DNA of 64,000 nucleotides. It comes from Ligilactobacillus faecis (lineage in GTDB: Bacteria > Bacillota > Bacilli > Lactobacillales > Lactobacillaceae). The DNA is taken from assembly GCF_029889745.1 (NCBI RefSeq), contig NZ_CP123639.1:2213501-2277500 (forward strand). Direction: 5' to 3'. The stretch's first letter is position 1; the number at the start of each line of letters is the position of its first letter. Positions 1-8,295 of this stretch are shown piece after piece. Made by a program: the position numbers and the translations under genes. The notes beneath the pieces are model-generated. The model was not told the DNA's origin and did no database searches. It saw nothing but the letters and a program-made list of their open reading frames with translations.

Positions 1-894
1 ATTGATTCCCCTAAGATAGACAACATTTTTAGGGTCGATCTCATCAGATTTCTTATGGAATAAACGCCACTGTGATTTGAGAATCTTGTATTCTCGACTA
101 TGCTTATTGAGTGATCTAGTGAGAGCGATTCGACAACTGTCTAAAGCACGTCCGGCTAGCTGAACTATATGAAACCGATCAATAATAATCTTGGCATTCG
201 GGAAAAGTCGGCGAATGAAGCGCTGGTATTGAGCGTTTAAATCAATGACGACTGATTCCACTTGATCACGTTCAAACTTTGAGTAACGATTTTCAAAATA
301 ATTGATAATGGTAGAAGATAGTCTATCTGGGAGTTTAACAACTAACTTATGAGTTTGTGCATCACAACAGATAAAAGAAGTTGTATTTTTAATCGAACGA
401 AATTCATCAAAACAAAGATTCTTGGGCAAAACAGGTACTCGATATTGAGGTTTGATCCGTTCGACAATAGTTCTTCGAACACTACTAGCAGAGCAATGAC
501 AGATGCGAGCGATAAGTTCACCGTTCAAACCTTCCCTAGCTAATAACATGATCTGATTTTTTAGTTTACGAGAAAGAGTTTGATTAGGCTTAGTCAATTC
601 AGAGGTCGCACCGAAAGTTGTGCGACAATTTTTACATTGATAGCGTTGTTTATGAAGGATCATTTCATAACGTATACCGTTTAAACTTGGTAAACGTACG
701 TGAGCTTTAGCGAAACCATTTTTATTAACAGTGGCAAAGCCACAATTTCGACAACGGCTGATAGGATAAGATAGTACAGCTTTGATCAAAACTAATTTCT
801 CTGTGCCATTATTTAAATTATCGATAACATCAATAACTTTGAGATTAGGGTCTTTAATATTTAGAAGTTTTAGTATACAATCGTTATGGGACAT
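1..894 (-). CDS. ISL3-family transposase, 3' part beyond the window
   Basis: The frame is open from an ATG at 894 to the window edge, giving the first 298 residues. Near residues 50-100 there is a zinc-ribbon made of two CxxC pairs (CRNCG and CKNCR), as in the ISL3 N-terminal zinc domain. A helix-turn-helix-like stretch follows, then the start of the DDE transposase domain (VVIDLNAQY, IIDRFHIVQ), where Asp residues are placed as the first two catalytic acids. The missing part would carry the final Glu. The protein would cut and rejoin the element ends. Activity cannot be judged because the other end is not visible. Confidence 0.9.
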   Translation of the reverse strand, partial: MSHNDCILKLLNIKDPNLKVIDVIDNLNNGTEKLVLIKAVLSYPISRCRNCGFATVNKNGFAKAHVRLPSLNGIRYEMILHKQRYQCKNCRTTFGATSELTKPNQTLSRKLKNQIMLLAREGLNGELIARICHCSASSVRRTIVERIKPQYRVPVLPKNLCFDEFRSIKNTTSFICCDAQTHKLVVKLPDRLSSTIINYFENRYSKFERDQVESVVIDLNAQYQRFIRRLFPNAKIIIDRFHIVQLAGRALDSCRIALTRSLNKHSREYKILKSQWRLFHKKSDEIDPKNVVYLRGIN

Positions 895-977
895 TTAAAT
901 TCTCTCCTTTACGTGGTTTGTGGTGAATTCATTGTATAACGAGAGGGCATTAAATGTCCTTTTTTTGCGCAAAAAAA

Positions 978-1018
978 CTGGTATGGAATTTTTCATCCAT
1001 ACCAGAAAGTGTATACCC
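978..1018. repeat. Hairpin and likely outer end of the ISL3 element
   Basis: A 10-bp perfect inverted repeat (CTGGTATGGA at 978-987, its complement at 996-1005) lies 84 bp upstream of the transposase start. It is followed by GTATACCC at 1011-1018 and then AT-rich sequence. I infer that the element end lies near 1018. The matching end is outside the window, so terminal repeats and target duplication cannot be confirmed. Confidence 0.4.
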
Positions 1019-1023
1019 AAATA

Positions 1024-1063
1024 AAAGAGGCAAAACGTTGATATAACAGCGTTTTGCCTCTTC
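1024..1063 (-). terminator. Intrinsic terminator downstream of tRNA-Arg
   Basis: An 11-bp stem (GAGGCAAAACG and its complement) with a 12-nt loop is followed on the minus strand by TTTTAT. It lies 28 bp past the 3' end of the tRNA gene. Confidence 0.75.
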
Positions 1064-1090
1064 TTAACTAGTATTAACTTCATTTAAAAT

Positions 1091-1163
1091 GATTCGGGTG
1101 AGATTCGAACTCACGACCTACGGTTTAGAAGACCGTTGCTCTATCCAACTGAGCTACCGAACC
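1091..1163 (-). tRNA. tRNA-Arg, anticodon TCT
   Basis: The minus strand folds into a full cloverleaf of 73 nt. The acceptor stem GGTTCGG pairs with CCGAATC (one G-U), the D arm is GCTC/GAGC, the anticodon stem is ACGGT/ACCGT with loop CTTCTAA (anticodon TCT, reading AGA), and the T arm is GTGAG-TTCGAAT-CTCAC. CCA is not encoded. An ISL3 element lies immediately downstream, so this may be a preferred insertion neighbourhood. Confidence 0.96.
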
Positions 1164-1247
1164 ATCGCAACGAAATTAATTATACCTTTTAAACTATTCT
1201 ACTGTCAATAATTAGTCTAGAAAAAATTAAGAAATTATCGATAAAGC

Positions 1248-2387
1248 TTATTCATTTTTTAAGCCCTTGAATAAGCGATCTAAAAAGCCGCCTTCTTCTG
1301 TGACTTCATCACCAGACGCTTCAGCAAAAGCCTTCAAAGCGAGTTTTTGTTGCTTATTCAAATTCCTTGGGACTTGAACTTTGACTGTGACCCTTTCATC
1401 ACCGTTTCCAGCTCCATGCAAACGTGGTGCACCTTTGCCACGTAAGCGGAAAGTTGTACCAGTTTGCGTTCCTGCTGGGATCTTTAATTTGACATCCCCA
1501 TGAACAGTCTTCACTTGGATCTCATCCCCTAAAGTTGCTTGCACAAAACTGATCGGTTGTTCAAGATAGATCTCAGAGCCGTCACGCTTGAAGATGTCAC
1601 TTGGAGCTACATTAAAGACGATAAAGAGATCGCCATATGGACCTCCGTTTACTCCAGCTTCACCTTGCCCTTGTAAACGCATTTGGTTACCATCTTCAAC
1701 ACCAGCTGGGACTTTGACTTCCACAACATGTTTTTTCCGCACATGTCCTGAACCATGACACGTTGTACATTTATCTTTGATCTCTTTTCCGGTCCCACCA
1801 CAAACTTCACATTCTTGTTGAGTCATGATCCGACCAAGCGGTGTTTGCCGTTCAACTTGGACAAACCCCCGCCCACCACAGTGCGAACACGTAACTGGAG
1901 ATGTTCCAGGTTTAGCACCTGAACCACCACACGTATCACATTCTTCTTCGCGAGTATATTCGATCTCAGTCGTTTTTCCAAAGATCGCTTCTTCAAAAGT
2001 CAAGTTCATTTCATACTGAAGATCACGCCCTTGACGAGGAGCATTGCGTGTCCGACCACCGCCTGCTCCACCACCAAAAAATGAGCTAAAGATGTCTTCG
2101 AAGCCACCGCCAAAGCCACCATCAAAACCACCAAAACCTTGGCCTGCTCCGCCACCAAAACCTTGAGCACCAGTTGAACCAAATTGGTCATATTGTGCTT
2201 TCTTTTGAGGATCACCTAAGATCTCATAAGCATCATTGACTTCTTTAAAACGTTCTTCTGCTCCTGGTTCATGGTTTAGATCTGGGTGATATTTCTTAGA
2301 AAGCTTGCGATAAGCCTTCTTTATCTCATCAGCAGATGCGTCTTTGGAGACACCCAATACGTCATAAGGATTTTTTTGTTCTGCCAT
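1248..2387 (-). CDS. dnaJ: Chaperone DnaJ (Hsp40)
   Basis: This 379-residue co-chaperone stimulates the ATPase of DnaK and delivers unfolded substrates in the cytoplasm. The J domain carries HPD at residues 34-36. A Gly/Phe-rich linker follows at about 75-120, then four zinc repeats ([32 protein letters not shown]) and the C-terminal substrate-binding domain. It is the last gene of the heat-shock block but is separated from dnaK by a terminator, a promoter-like site and a structured leader. The ATG at 2387 has no adjacent Shine-Dalgarno sequence, which is unusual for this window. Confidence 0.98.
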   Translation of the reverse strand: MAEQKNPYDVLGVSKDASADEIKKAYRKLSKKYHPDLNHEPGAEERFKEVNDAYEILGDPQKKAQYDQFGSTGAQGFGGGAGQGFGGFDGGFGGGFEDIFSSFFGGGAGGGRTRNAPRQGRDLQYEMNLTFEEAIFGKTTEIEYTREEECDTCGGSGAKPGTSPVTCSHCGGRGFVQVERQTPLGRIMTQQECEVCGGTGKEIKDKCTTCHGSGHVRKKHVVEVKVPAGVEDGNQMRLQGQGEAGVNGGPYGDLFIVFNVAPSDIFKRDGSEIYLEQPISFVQATLGDEIQVKTVHGDVKLKIPAGTQTGTTFRLRGKGAPRLHGAGNGDERVTVKVQVPRNLNKQQKLALKAFAEASGDEVTEEGGFLDRLFKGLKNE

Positions 2388-2396
2388 TTTATTTAT

Positions 2397-2523
2397 GCTA
2401 TACCAAATGTGGTAAATACGTCGAGTATTCTAGAAAAATATAGCTTTTCCTTTCATGATTTTATTTACCAACTTACTCCACCTAAAGATCCGCTTTCTGT
2501 GCCACATTTTTCTTCCTAAACAG
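2397..2523 (-). promoter_or_regulatory. Structured leader of dnaJ: candidate split ribosome-binding site
   Basis: Reading 5' to 3' on the minus strand there is a hairpin CTGT/ACAG (2523-2520 with 2500-2497) with ATGTGG in its loop (2507-2502). A GAAAGGAAAA Shine-Dalgarno-like run follows, then GCTATA (2444-2439), a small hairpin AATAC/GTATT, CCACAT (2412-2407), TATAGC (2402-2397), nine bases and the ATG. GCTATA/TATAGC would loop out about 36 nt and bring the Shine-Dalgarno close to the start. ATGTGG/CCACAT would form a pseudoknot. The same order recurs before truB, rbfA, mvaS and gpmB. The folding is inferred by eye. Confidence 0.6.
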
Positions 2524-2573
2524 TAATTGCTTGATCATTTTGGGTAAAGTTTTATTGAGCATATTATGTTTTA

Positions 2574-2579
2574 ATTATA
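2574..2579 (-). promoter_or_regulatory. Probable -10 element for dnaJ
   Basis: TATAAT lies on the minus strand 187 bp upstream of the dnaJ ATG and downstream of the dnaK terminator. No good -35 hexamer is visible at the expected spacing, so the promoter call is moderate. Confidence 0.45.
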
Positions 2580-2624
2580 CAAAATTAATCAAAGCTTATC
2601 TATGCTCGAATGATAAACTTAGGT

Positions 2625-2668
2625 AAAAAAGAAAAGTCAAAGTCCCCACGGGCCTTTGACTTTTCTTT
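2625..2668 (-). terminator. Intrinsic terminator after dnaK
   Basis: An 11-bp stem AAAAGTCAAAG/CTTTGACTTTT with a GC-rich loop is followed by a T run on the minus strand. It separates hrcA-grpE-dnaK from dnaJ. Confidence 0.85.
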
Positions 2669-2682
2669 GTGCCATTTAGTGA

Positions 2683-4521
2683 TTATTTATCGTCTGGATC
2701 GACTTCTTTGAAATCACCATCAACAGTGTTATCATCATTAGCATTTGCGTCTGATGCATCAGCTGTCTGTGCTTGGCCTTGAGCTTCTTGTGCCTGTTGG
2801 TAAAGTTTTACAGACATATCTTGAATGATCTTTGTTAGATCATCTTTTTTAGCTTTCATTTCTTCGATGTTGTTTTCTTCTTGCGCTTTCTTCAATGCAT
2901 CGCGTGCATCAGTTGCTTTTTGAACTTCATCATCAGAAACTTTACCTTTGATCTCTTCTAAAGTCTTATCTGTTTGGAAGAGCAATTGGTCGACTTCATT
3001 ACGAAGATCAACTTCTTCTTTTCGTTTCTTATCTGCTTCTTCGTTTTCTTTAGCTTCTTTGACCATTCGTTCGATCTCTTCGTCAGAAAGACCAGATGAA
3101 CTCTTGATCGTGATCTTTTGTTCTTTATTTGTTCCAAGATCTTTAGCAGAAACATTTACGATACCATTCTTATCGATATCAAATGTAACTTGGATCTGAG
3201 GAACACCACGTGGAGCTGCTGGAATATCTGTCAATTGGAAACGACCTAATGTCTTGTTATCAGCTGCCATTGGACGTTCACCTTGTAAAACATGGATATC
3301 AACAGCAGGTTGGTTATCAGCAGCAGTTGAGAAGACTTGTGATTTAGAGGTTGGGATCGTTGTGTTACGATCGATCAACTTCGTAAATACGCCACCCATC
3401 GTCTCAATACCTAATGATAATGGAGTAACGTCAAGTAAAACGACATCTTTTACATCACCAGTGATGACCCCACCTTGGATCGCAGCCCCTAAAGCAACAG
3501 CTTCATCAGGGTTGACAGATTCGTTTGGTGTATGTCCAGTTTCAGCTTTAACAGCTTCCTTAACTGCTGGGATACGTGTTGACCCACCAACTAAAATAAC
3601 TTCATCGATATCAGCATTTGTTAACCCTGCATCTTTTAAAGCGTTACGAACGGGGATCTTTGTTCGTTCGATCAGATCATGTGTCAATTCATTGAATTTA
3701 GCACGTGTCAATGTTGTTTCCAAATGCAACGGTCCAGCTTCACCTGCTGTGATAAATGGAAGTGAGATCTGTGCTGAAGTTACCCCAGAAAGATCTTTTT
3801 TAGCTTTTTCAGCAGCATCTTTTAGACGTTGCATTGCCATCTTATCGTTTGAAAGATCGATTCCATGTTCTTTTTTGAATTCATCAACTAACCATTCAAT
3901 GATCTTGTTATCAAAGTCATCCCCACCAAGATGTGTGTCTCCGTTTGTCGAAAGCACTTGGAAAACACCATCACCTAATTCAAGGATCGAAACGTCAAAT
4001 GTACCACCACCAAGGTCAAAGACTAAAACTTTTTCGTCTTTATCTTGCTTATCTAAGCCATAAGCTAAAGCAGCAGCTGTTGGTTCGTTGACGATCCGTT
4101 CAACCTTCAAACCAGCGATCTTACCAGCATCTTTTGTTGCTTGACGTTGGGAGTCATTGAAGTAAGCTGGAACTGTGATAACAGCTTGGGTCACTTCTTC
4201 ACCAAGATAATTTTCAGCATATTCTTTGATATATTGTAAGATCATAGCTGAGATCTCTTGTGGTGTATATTCTTTACCGTCAACATCTACTGTATAACCA
4301 GCTTCACCCATGTGACGCTTGATCGAACTGATCGTGTTTGGATTTGTGATCGCTTGACGTTTAGCAACTTCACCTACTTGTGTTTCGCCATTTTTAAAGG
4401 AAACAACAGATGGTGTTGTCCGGTTACCTTCTGGATTTGTGATGATCTTTGCTTCTTTACCTTCAAGAACAGCAACTGCAGAGTTTGTTGTTCCAAGGTC
4501 AATACCAATAATTTTTGACAT
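2683..4521 (-). CDS. dnaK: Chaperone DnaK (Hsp70)
   Basis: This 612-residue ATP-dependent chaperone folds and holds client proteins with DnaJ and GrpE. The ATPase domain starts with the phosphate-1 motif [10 protein letters not shown]. It also has the adenosine motif VGGSTRIP and the phosphate-2 motif [15 protein letters not shown]. The interdomain linker [16 protein letters not shown] precedes the substrate-binding domain, and the tail ends in acidic residues (KEVDPDDK). The length is normal for Gram-positive DnaK, which lacks part of the E. coli subdomain II. It lies 23 bp after grpE in a HrcA/CIRCE-controlled operon. Confidence 0.99.
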   Translation of the reverse strand: MSKIIGIDLGTTNSAVAVLEGKEAKIITNPEGNRTTPSVVSFKNGETQVGEVAKRQAITNPNTISSIKRHMGEAGYTVDVDGKEYTPQEISAMILQYIKEYAENYLGEEVTQAVITVPAYFNDSQRQATKDAGKIAGLKVERIVNEPTAAALAYGLDKQDKDEKVLVFDLGGGTFDVSILELGDGVFQVLSTNGDTHLGGDDFDNKIIEWLVDEFKKEHGIDLSNDKMAMQRLKDAAEKAKKDLSGVTSAQISLPFITAGEAGPLHLETTLTRAKFNELTHDLIERTKIPVRNALKDAGLTNADIDEVILVGGSTRIPAVKEAVKAETGHTPNESVNPDEAVALGAAIQGGVITGDVKDVVLLDVTPLSLGIETMGGVFTKLIDRNTTIPTSKSQVFSTAADNQPAVDIHVLQGERPMAADNKTLGRFQLTDIPAAPRGVPQIQVTFDIDKNGIVNVSAKDLGTNKEQKITIKSSSGLSDEEIERMVKEAKENEEADKKRKEEVDLRNEVDQLLFQTDKTLEEIKGKVSDDEVQKATDARDALKKAQEENNIEEMKAKKDDLTKIIQDMSVKLYQQAQEAQGQAQTADASDANANDDNTVDGDFKEVDPDDK

Positions 4522-4544
4522 TAAACTTCCATCCTTTTAAAAAT

Positions 4545-5120
4545 TTATTGTGCTACTACGACCATTGCTGGACGCAAAACGCGATCCTTTAGCATATAGC
4601 CTTCTTGTAAAACTTGAACGATCGTTTCAGGTTCTTGTCCTTCTGTGACCTCAACTGTTTTAACAGCTTGGTGTTTAGTTGGATCAAATGTCTCACCTAA
4701 AGAAGCGATCTTAACGATATCATTACTTGTTAGAGCTTTTTCAAGGTCACGGGCGACGATCTCGATCCCTTGCTTTAATTGCTTAGAGCCTGCATCGTCG
4801 ACCTCTGTTTCAAGTGCACGATTCAAATTATCGATAACCGGCAAAATATCACGTGCTAAAGCTTGACCTTCATATTTTAACAGTTGCTCTTGTTCTTTTT
4901 TGAAGCGTTTAGTCATATTGGCCATTTCCGCTTCAGAACGATAATATCGATCTTCTAATTCATCATACTTCTTTTGTAATGCTTCTAATTTTTCATCAAG
5001 CGTTGGCTCTTCTTCATCAACTGCTGAAGTTGCTTTTGTTTCTTCACTTACAACAGTTTCCTTTGTTTCAGCTTCTTTTTCAGCTTCGTCAGCCATAGCT
5101 TTCTTGATATCTTCTGTCAC
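4545..5120 (-). CDS. grpE: Nucleotide exchange factor GrpE
   Basis: The 191-residue protein releases ADP from DnaK to complete the chaperone cycle. An acidic, low-complexity N-terminus of about 50 residues is followed by a long coiled-coil helix (DEKLEALQKKYDELEDRYYRS) and a beta domain ending in LRPAMVVVAQ, matching the family signature. The start is a GTG with an AAGGGGTG ribosome-binding site. It lies between hrcA and dnaK with short gaps, the canonical order hrcA-grpE-dnaK. Confidence 0.98.
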   Translation of the reverse strand: MTEDIKKAMADEAEKEAETKETVVSEETKATSAVDEEEPTLDEKLEALQKKYDELEDRYYRSEAEMANMTKRFKKEQEQLLKYEGQALARDILPVIDNLNRALETEVDDAGSKQLKQGIEIVARDLEKALTSNDIVKIASLGETFDPTKHQAVKTVEVTEGQEPETIVQVLQEGYMLKDRVLRPAMVVVAQ

Positions 5121-5144
5121 GCCAACACCCCTTTTCTTAATAAT

Positions 5145-6170
5145 TTAAAATCTTTGATAATAATCAGTGATCCGCCTAGTCAATTCATCTCGAAAAACAC
5201 TAACTAGTCCGATCATTTTAGAATACGGCATATTTGTCGGTCCTAAAAGGGCGATCATCCCTTGACCATTATTACCATCATCAAATGTCGCCGAGATCAA
5301 ACTATAATTTTGTAAAAGTTTACTTGGTAGTTCATCACCTAGCTTGACCGAGATCCCGCTCTTAGCTGGTGTTACTAAACTGCCGATCTTTGTCTGATCA
5401 ACTAACGAATAAAGTGACTTTATCTGCTCAAGTGAGGCTCCCTTAGAAAAATCCAACATATTCATCTTCCCACCAATATAGACTTGCTCTTTCAAAGCCT
5501 TATCTAAAATACTACCAAAGACTTCGACAAATCCAGCTGGTTGATGCAAATATCGGCTCAGTAAAGGCAAACAATCATTCAGCCTGACAAGCACTTGACT
5601 TAAAGGAACACCTGCGATCTTATCATCTAAAAGACGCATCGCCACTTCAAGTTCATCGCTACTGATCCCAGCCGGCATCGTAAACGTCTGGCTTTCGACT
5701 GTTCCGTCACTAGTCACTAAGATCCCCATCACTTGTTGATTACCAAGGGGTACGATCCTCAGCCCTTCAACTCTGATATCTTTAGCTTTTGGCTTTAACG
5801 AGATCGCAGTATAACTTGTCAGATCAGAGAGGATCTGGGCTGACGTCGCCACGATCTCATCGACCTTTTGAAATTCGTTACCAAAAGAGCTTCGGATATT
5901 TTTTAGAGATGTTCGGTCAAGCTGACTAGGTTGGACGATATTATCAACATAATAGCGATAACCCTTCAATGAAGGGATCCGTCCTGAACTTGAATGTTCT
6001 TTAGCGATATAGTCTTGTTGTTCTAAGACCGCCATCTCATTGCGAATGGTCGCTGAACTCACATGGACAGGTAATCGTTGCTGTAAAGTCTTCGATCCGA
6101 TCGGCTGACCTGATTCAGTGTAATTACGGATAACAGCCTCTAAGATCAATAATTGCCTCTCAGTCAACAA
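5145..6170 (-). CDS. hrcA: Heat-inducible transcription repressor HrcA
   Basis: HrcA represses class I heat-shock genes by binding CIRCE, and needs GroEL for activity in related bacteria. I start it at a TTG (6168-6170), giving 341 residues beginning MLTERQLLIL. An AGAGGTG site lies 6 nt upstream, and the longer GTG frame from 6191 would begin inside the CIRCE operator. A winged-helix N-terminus (SSATIRNEMAVLE) precedes the GAF-like domain. First gene of the hrcA-grpE-dnaK operon and so autoregulated through the operators just upstream. Confidence 0.97.
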   Translation of the reverse strand: MLTERQLLILEAVIRNYTESGQPIGSKTLQQRLPVHVSSATIRNEMAVLEQQDYIAKEHSSSGRIPSLKGYRYYVDNIVQPSQLDRTSLKNIRSSFGNEFQKVDEIVATSAQILSDLTSYTAISLKPKAKDIRVEGLRIVPLGNQQVMGILVTSDGTVESQTFTMPAGISSDELEVAMRLLDDKIAGVPLSQVLVRLNDCLPLLSRYLHQPAGFVEVFGSILDKALKEQVYIGGKMNMLDFSKGASLEQIKSLYSLVDQTKIGSLVTPAKSGISVKLGDELPSKLLQNYSLISATFDDGNNGQGMIALLGPTNMPYSKMIGLVSVFRDELTRRITDYYQRF

Positions 6171-6184
6171 TACTATCACCTCTT

Positions 6185-6211
6185 TTAGCACTTAACACTT
6201 CTGAGTGCTAA
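6185..6211. promoter_or_regulatory. CIRCE operator 1 (HrcA site)
   Basis: TTAGCACTT-N9-GAGTGCTAA matches the CIRCE consensus TTAGCACTC-N9-GAGTGCTAA at 17 of 18 arm positions. It lies between the -10 hexamer and the hrcA start, where bound HrcA would block transcription. Confidence 0.95.
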
Positions 6212-6221
6212 GTCAATTATT

Positions 6222-6250
6222 AATATACACAACTCTTAGCAATCTGTCAA
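6222..6250 (-). promoter_or_regulatory. hrcA operon promoter
   Basis: TTGACA (6250-6245), a 17-bp spacer and TATATT (6227-6222) form a near-consensus sigma-A promoter. The -35 hexamer lies within the spacer of the upstream CIRCE, and the downstream CIRCE begins about 10 bp past the -10. Confidence 0.9.
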
Positions 6251-6262
6251 GCAGAGTGCTAA
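6236..6262. promoter_or_regulatory. CIRCE operator 2, upstream copy
   Basis: TTAGCAATC-N9-GAGTGCTAA differs from consensus at a single position in the left arm and keeps the 9-bp spacer. It overlaps the last codons of ribF and covers the hrcA -35 hexamer. The centre-to-centre distance to the other copy is 51 bp, about five helical turns. Confidence 0.88.
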
Positions 6263-7206
6263 TTTTTGCGACGGAATATTTTTTCAACATTAGCCTTATC
6301 TTTTTCAAGTTGGGCGACTAGCTCTGCTACCCCTGAAAACTTGACCATTTCACGTATCATTTCTTCCCAAAAGACAGTCACTTTCTTACCATAGACCATT
6401 TGTGAAAAATCAAAAAGATTGACCTCTAACGTTTTAGCAAGATCAGCACCAAAAGTCTCATTATATCCGATCGAAGCCATTCCCATGTATTCTTTAGGAG
6501 TATCAGCTAATTTGACTTTAACAGCATAAACTCCAACAGCTGGTAACTTTTTATTAGCTTTCGTTTCGATATTTAAAGTCGGAAAACCTAATTTTCTTCC
6601 ACGCTCAAAACCATGTACGACAACACCCGTTGTCGTGTAAGGGTGACCTAATTGCCGTGTCACCAACGCTAAGTCACCTTGATCAAGTGCTTTTCTGATC
6701 GCAGTTGATCCGATCTTTGTTTCTTCTTGTAGCAGATCAACTGCGACCACCTCGAAACGCCCTTTAGCATGCAGTGGTAAAGTTTGCATATTGGCTTTTT
6801 CTTTAGGTCCATACGTATAATCTTGGCCAGCAACAACAGCTTTCGCATGTAAACCAACAATGTATTTATCAACAAAAGTTTGCGGACTTAAATAAGCCAG
6901 CTCCTCATCAAATTTAACAATATACGCTATGTCAGCTCCAAGTTCTTCAAAACAAGTTAACTTCTCATCTAAGGTCGTCAAATAGCGTAGGTCTTGGGCT
7001 CTTTTCTTTTGAAAGATCACACTTGGATGCTGATCAAAAGTCATCACAGCCAGTTTTACTCCTAATTGCTGCGCTTTTTTGGCAGCTGTTTTTATCACCG
7101 CTTGATGTCCCCGATGGACTCCGTCAAAAAAGCCCAAGGCTAACACGATCGGCTCTTGCGCGACCGTATTTGTCATATATGGTTCTGCTAGCTCAATAAC
7201 TTTCAT
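6259..7206 (-). CDS. ribF: Bifunctional riboflavin kinase / FAD synthetase
   Basis: The 315-residue enzyme phosphorylates riboflavin to FMN and then adenylates FMN to FAD. The N-terminal nucleotidyltransferase half carries GFFDGVHRGH at about 25-35 and the ISSTAIR-like motif GSTAIRKAL. The C-terminal flavokinase half has GRKLGFPTLNIE and the YNETFG region. It starts 15 bp after truB, with AAGGGA before the ATG, at the end of the rimP-nusA-infB-rbfA-truB cluster as in many Firmicutes. Its stop overlaps a CIRCE operator. Confidence 0.97.
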   Translation of the reverse strand: MKVIELAEPYMTNTVAQEPIVLALGFFDGVHRGHQAVIKTAAKKAQQLGVKLAVMTFDQHPSVIFQKKRAQDLRYLTTLDEKLTCFEELGADIAYIVKFDEELAYLSPQTFVDKYIVGLHAKAVVAGQDYTYGPKEKANMQTLPLHAKGRFEVVAVDLLQEETKIGSTAIRKALDQGDLALVTRQLGHPYTTTGVVVHGFERGRKLGFPTLNIETKANKKLPAVGVYAVKVKLADTPKEYMGMASIGYNETFGADLAKTLEVNLFDFSQMVYGKKVTVFWEEMIREMVKFSGVAELVAQLEKDKANVEKIFRRKN

Positions 7207-7221
7207 TTTTCCCTTACTTTC

Positions 7222-8136
7222 TTACTCTAGATCGATCATCTGTTCTGCTCTAAACAATTTCTTAGTTTTATCATAATAATACAACGCGCGCACTTTACCT
7301 GCATAGTTCAAAACTACTTTATTGGCTGTATTTATATTTTTTAAATATTTAGGGGCTAAAAAACCTCCATTTTTCACAAGCTGCCATTGTTTATCTGAAA
7401 GCTCATATTGTGGATAGCTCGCTAACGCAGTTTGGATCGGTGCAACATATTTTTCCAGGCCATCACTCTTAACTGCTGCTTCTAATTCACTTAAGGTGAC
7501 ACTTTCAGCCAATGTAAAACCACCACTCTTAAGGCGGGTAAGATCAGACATAACTGCTGGTACACCTAAGATCTTCCCTAAATCAAAAGCAAGTGTGCGA
7601 ACGTACGTCCCTTTTCCACAACCAACTTCAAAAAAGAGAGTTTGTTGTTTTTTGAGTGGATCATAAATACTCGCTTTTACTTGTTTAAAATAATCGACTC
7701 TAATTTTTCTTTCCGGTCGTTTAACCGTCTCGTTGTTACGCGCATACTCATAAAGACGTTTACCGTTGACTTTGACAGCTGAATACATCGGTGGGACTTG
7801 GATGATCTCTCCAGTTAAGCGTTCCATCGCTTGCTTGATCTCTTCATCTGAAAATGGTTTTTCGATTTCTTTTGTAGTAACAACTTTTCCATCAAGGTCT
7901 TCTGTTTCAGTTGCAAAACCTAAAATGATCTGTCCCGTATAAACTTTTCCCGATTCCATCAAGTAGTTGACAACTTTTGTTCCTTTACCGATGCAGATCG
8001 GTAAAACACCATCAACATTAGGATCAAGTGTACCACTATGTCCGATCTTACGCGTTCGGAAAAGTTTACGACATTTGACTACTGCATCGTGACTTGTCAT
8101 ACCACGATCTTTATTTAAAGGTAAGATCCCATCCAT
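7222..8136 (-). CDS. truB: tRNA pseudouridine synthase B
   Basis: TruB makes pseudouridine 55 in the T loop of tRNAs. The 304-residue protein opens with GILPLNKDRGMTSHDAV. The catalytic Asp lies in GHSGTLDPNVDGVLPI at about residue 39, followed by the KXYTGQI and GTYVRTLAFDLG motifs, and a C-terminal PUA-like region. The ATG has no Shine-Dalgarno next to it. The candidate site is 55-60 nt upstream in a structured leader. A terminator separates it from rbfA. Confidence 0.97.
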   Translation of the reverse strand: MDGILPLNKDRGMTSHDAVVKCRKLFRTRKIGHSGTLDPNVDGVLPICIGKGTKVVNYLMESGKVYTGQIILGFATETEDLDGKVVTTKEIEKPFSDEEIKQAMERLTGEIIQVPPMYSAVKVNGKRLYEYARNNETVKRPERKIRVDYFKQVKASIYDPLKKQQTLFFEVGCGKGTYVRTLAFDLGKILGVPAVMSDLTRLKSGGFTLAESVTLSELEAAVKSDGLEKYVAPIQTALASYPQYELSDKQWQLVKNGGFLAPKYLKNINTANKVVLNYAGKVRALYYYDKTKKLFRAEQMIDLE

Positions 8137-8146
8137 TGTTATAACT

Positions 8147-8241
8147 GCTATCCAATGTGGAGCTACCCTTGTAGCTTAGAAAAAAGATAGCTTTTCCTTT
8201 CTAAAAAATTGCTATTACCCAGACCACACTTTTCTATCTGG
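8147..8241 (-). promoter_or_regulatory. Structured leader of truB: candidate split ribosome-binding site
   Basis: This is the most compact full copy. Hairpin CCAGA/TCTGG (8241-8237 with 8223-8219) holds GTGTGG in its loop (8229-8224). AGAAAGGAAAA (8202-8192) follows, then GCTATC (8191-8186), hairpin AGCTAC/GTAGCT (8176-8171 with 8166-8161), CCACAT (8160-8155), GATAGC (8152-8147), ten bases and the ATG. GCTATC/GATAGC differs from the dnaJ helix by a compensatory pair. Terminator-to-element distance is about 10 bp, so a promoter inside or upstream of the rbfA terminator must supply the transcript. Confidence 0.6.
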
Positions 8242-8251
8242 ATCTCGATAC

Positions 8252-8284
8252 AAAAAAAGAAGCTAGTTAGACCAGCTTCTTTTT
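8252..8284 (-). terminator. Intrinsic terminator after rbfA
   Basis: AGAAGCT/AGCTTCT with flanking A-T pairs and a 9-nt loop is followed by seven T residues on the minus strand. It sits between rbfA and truB, which are usually cotranscribed. Confidence 0.8.
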
Positions 8285-8295
8285 CTCAAACTAAG

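Noticed and set aside
895-1083. Minus-strand 62-codon frame between the ISL3 transposase and tRNA-Arg
   Set aside because: It runs through the tRNA terminator and the element hairpin and resembles no protein.
3254-4063. Long plus-strand frame of 269 codons opposite dnaK
   Set aside because: It is the antisense shadow of a highly conserved gene and has Ser-rich, non-protein-like composition.
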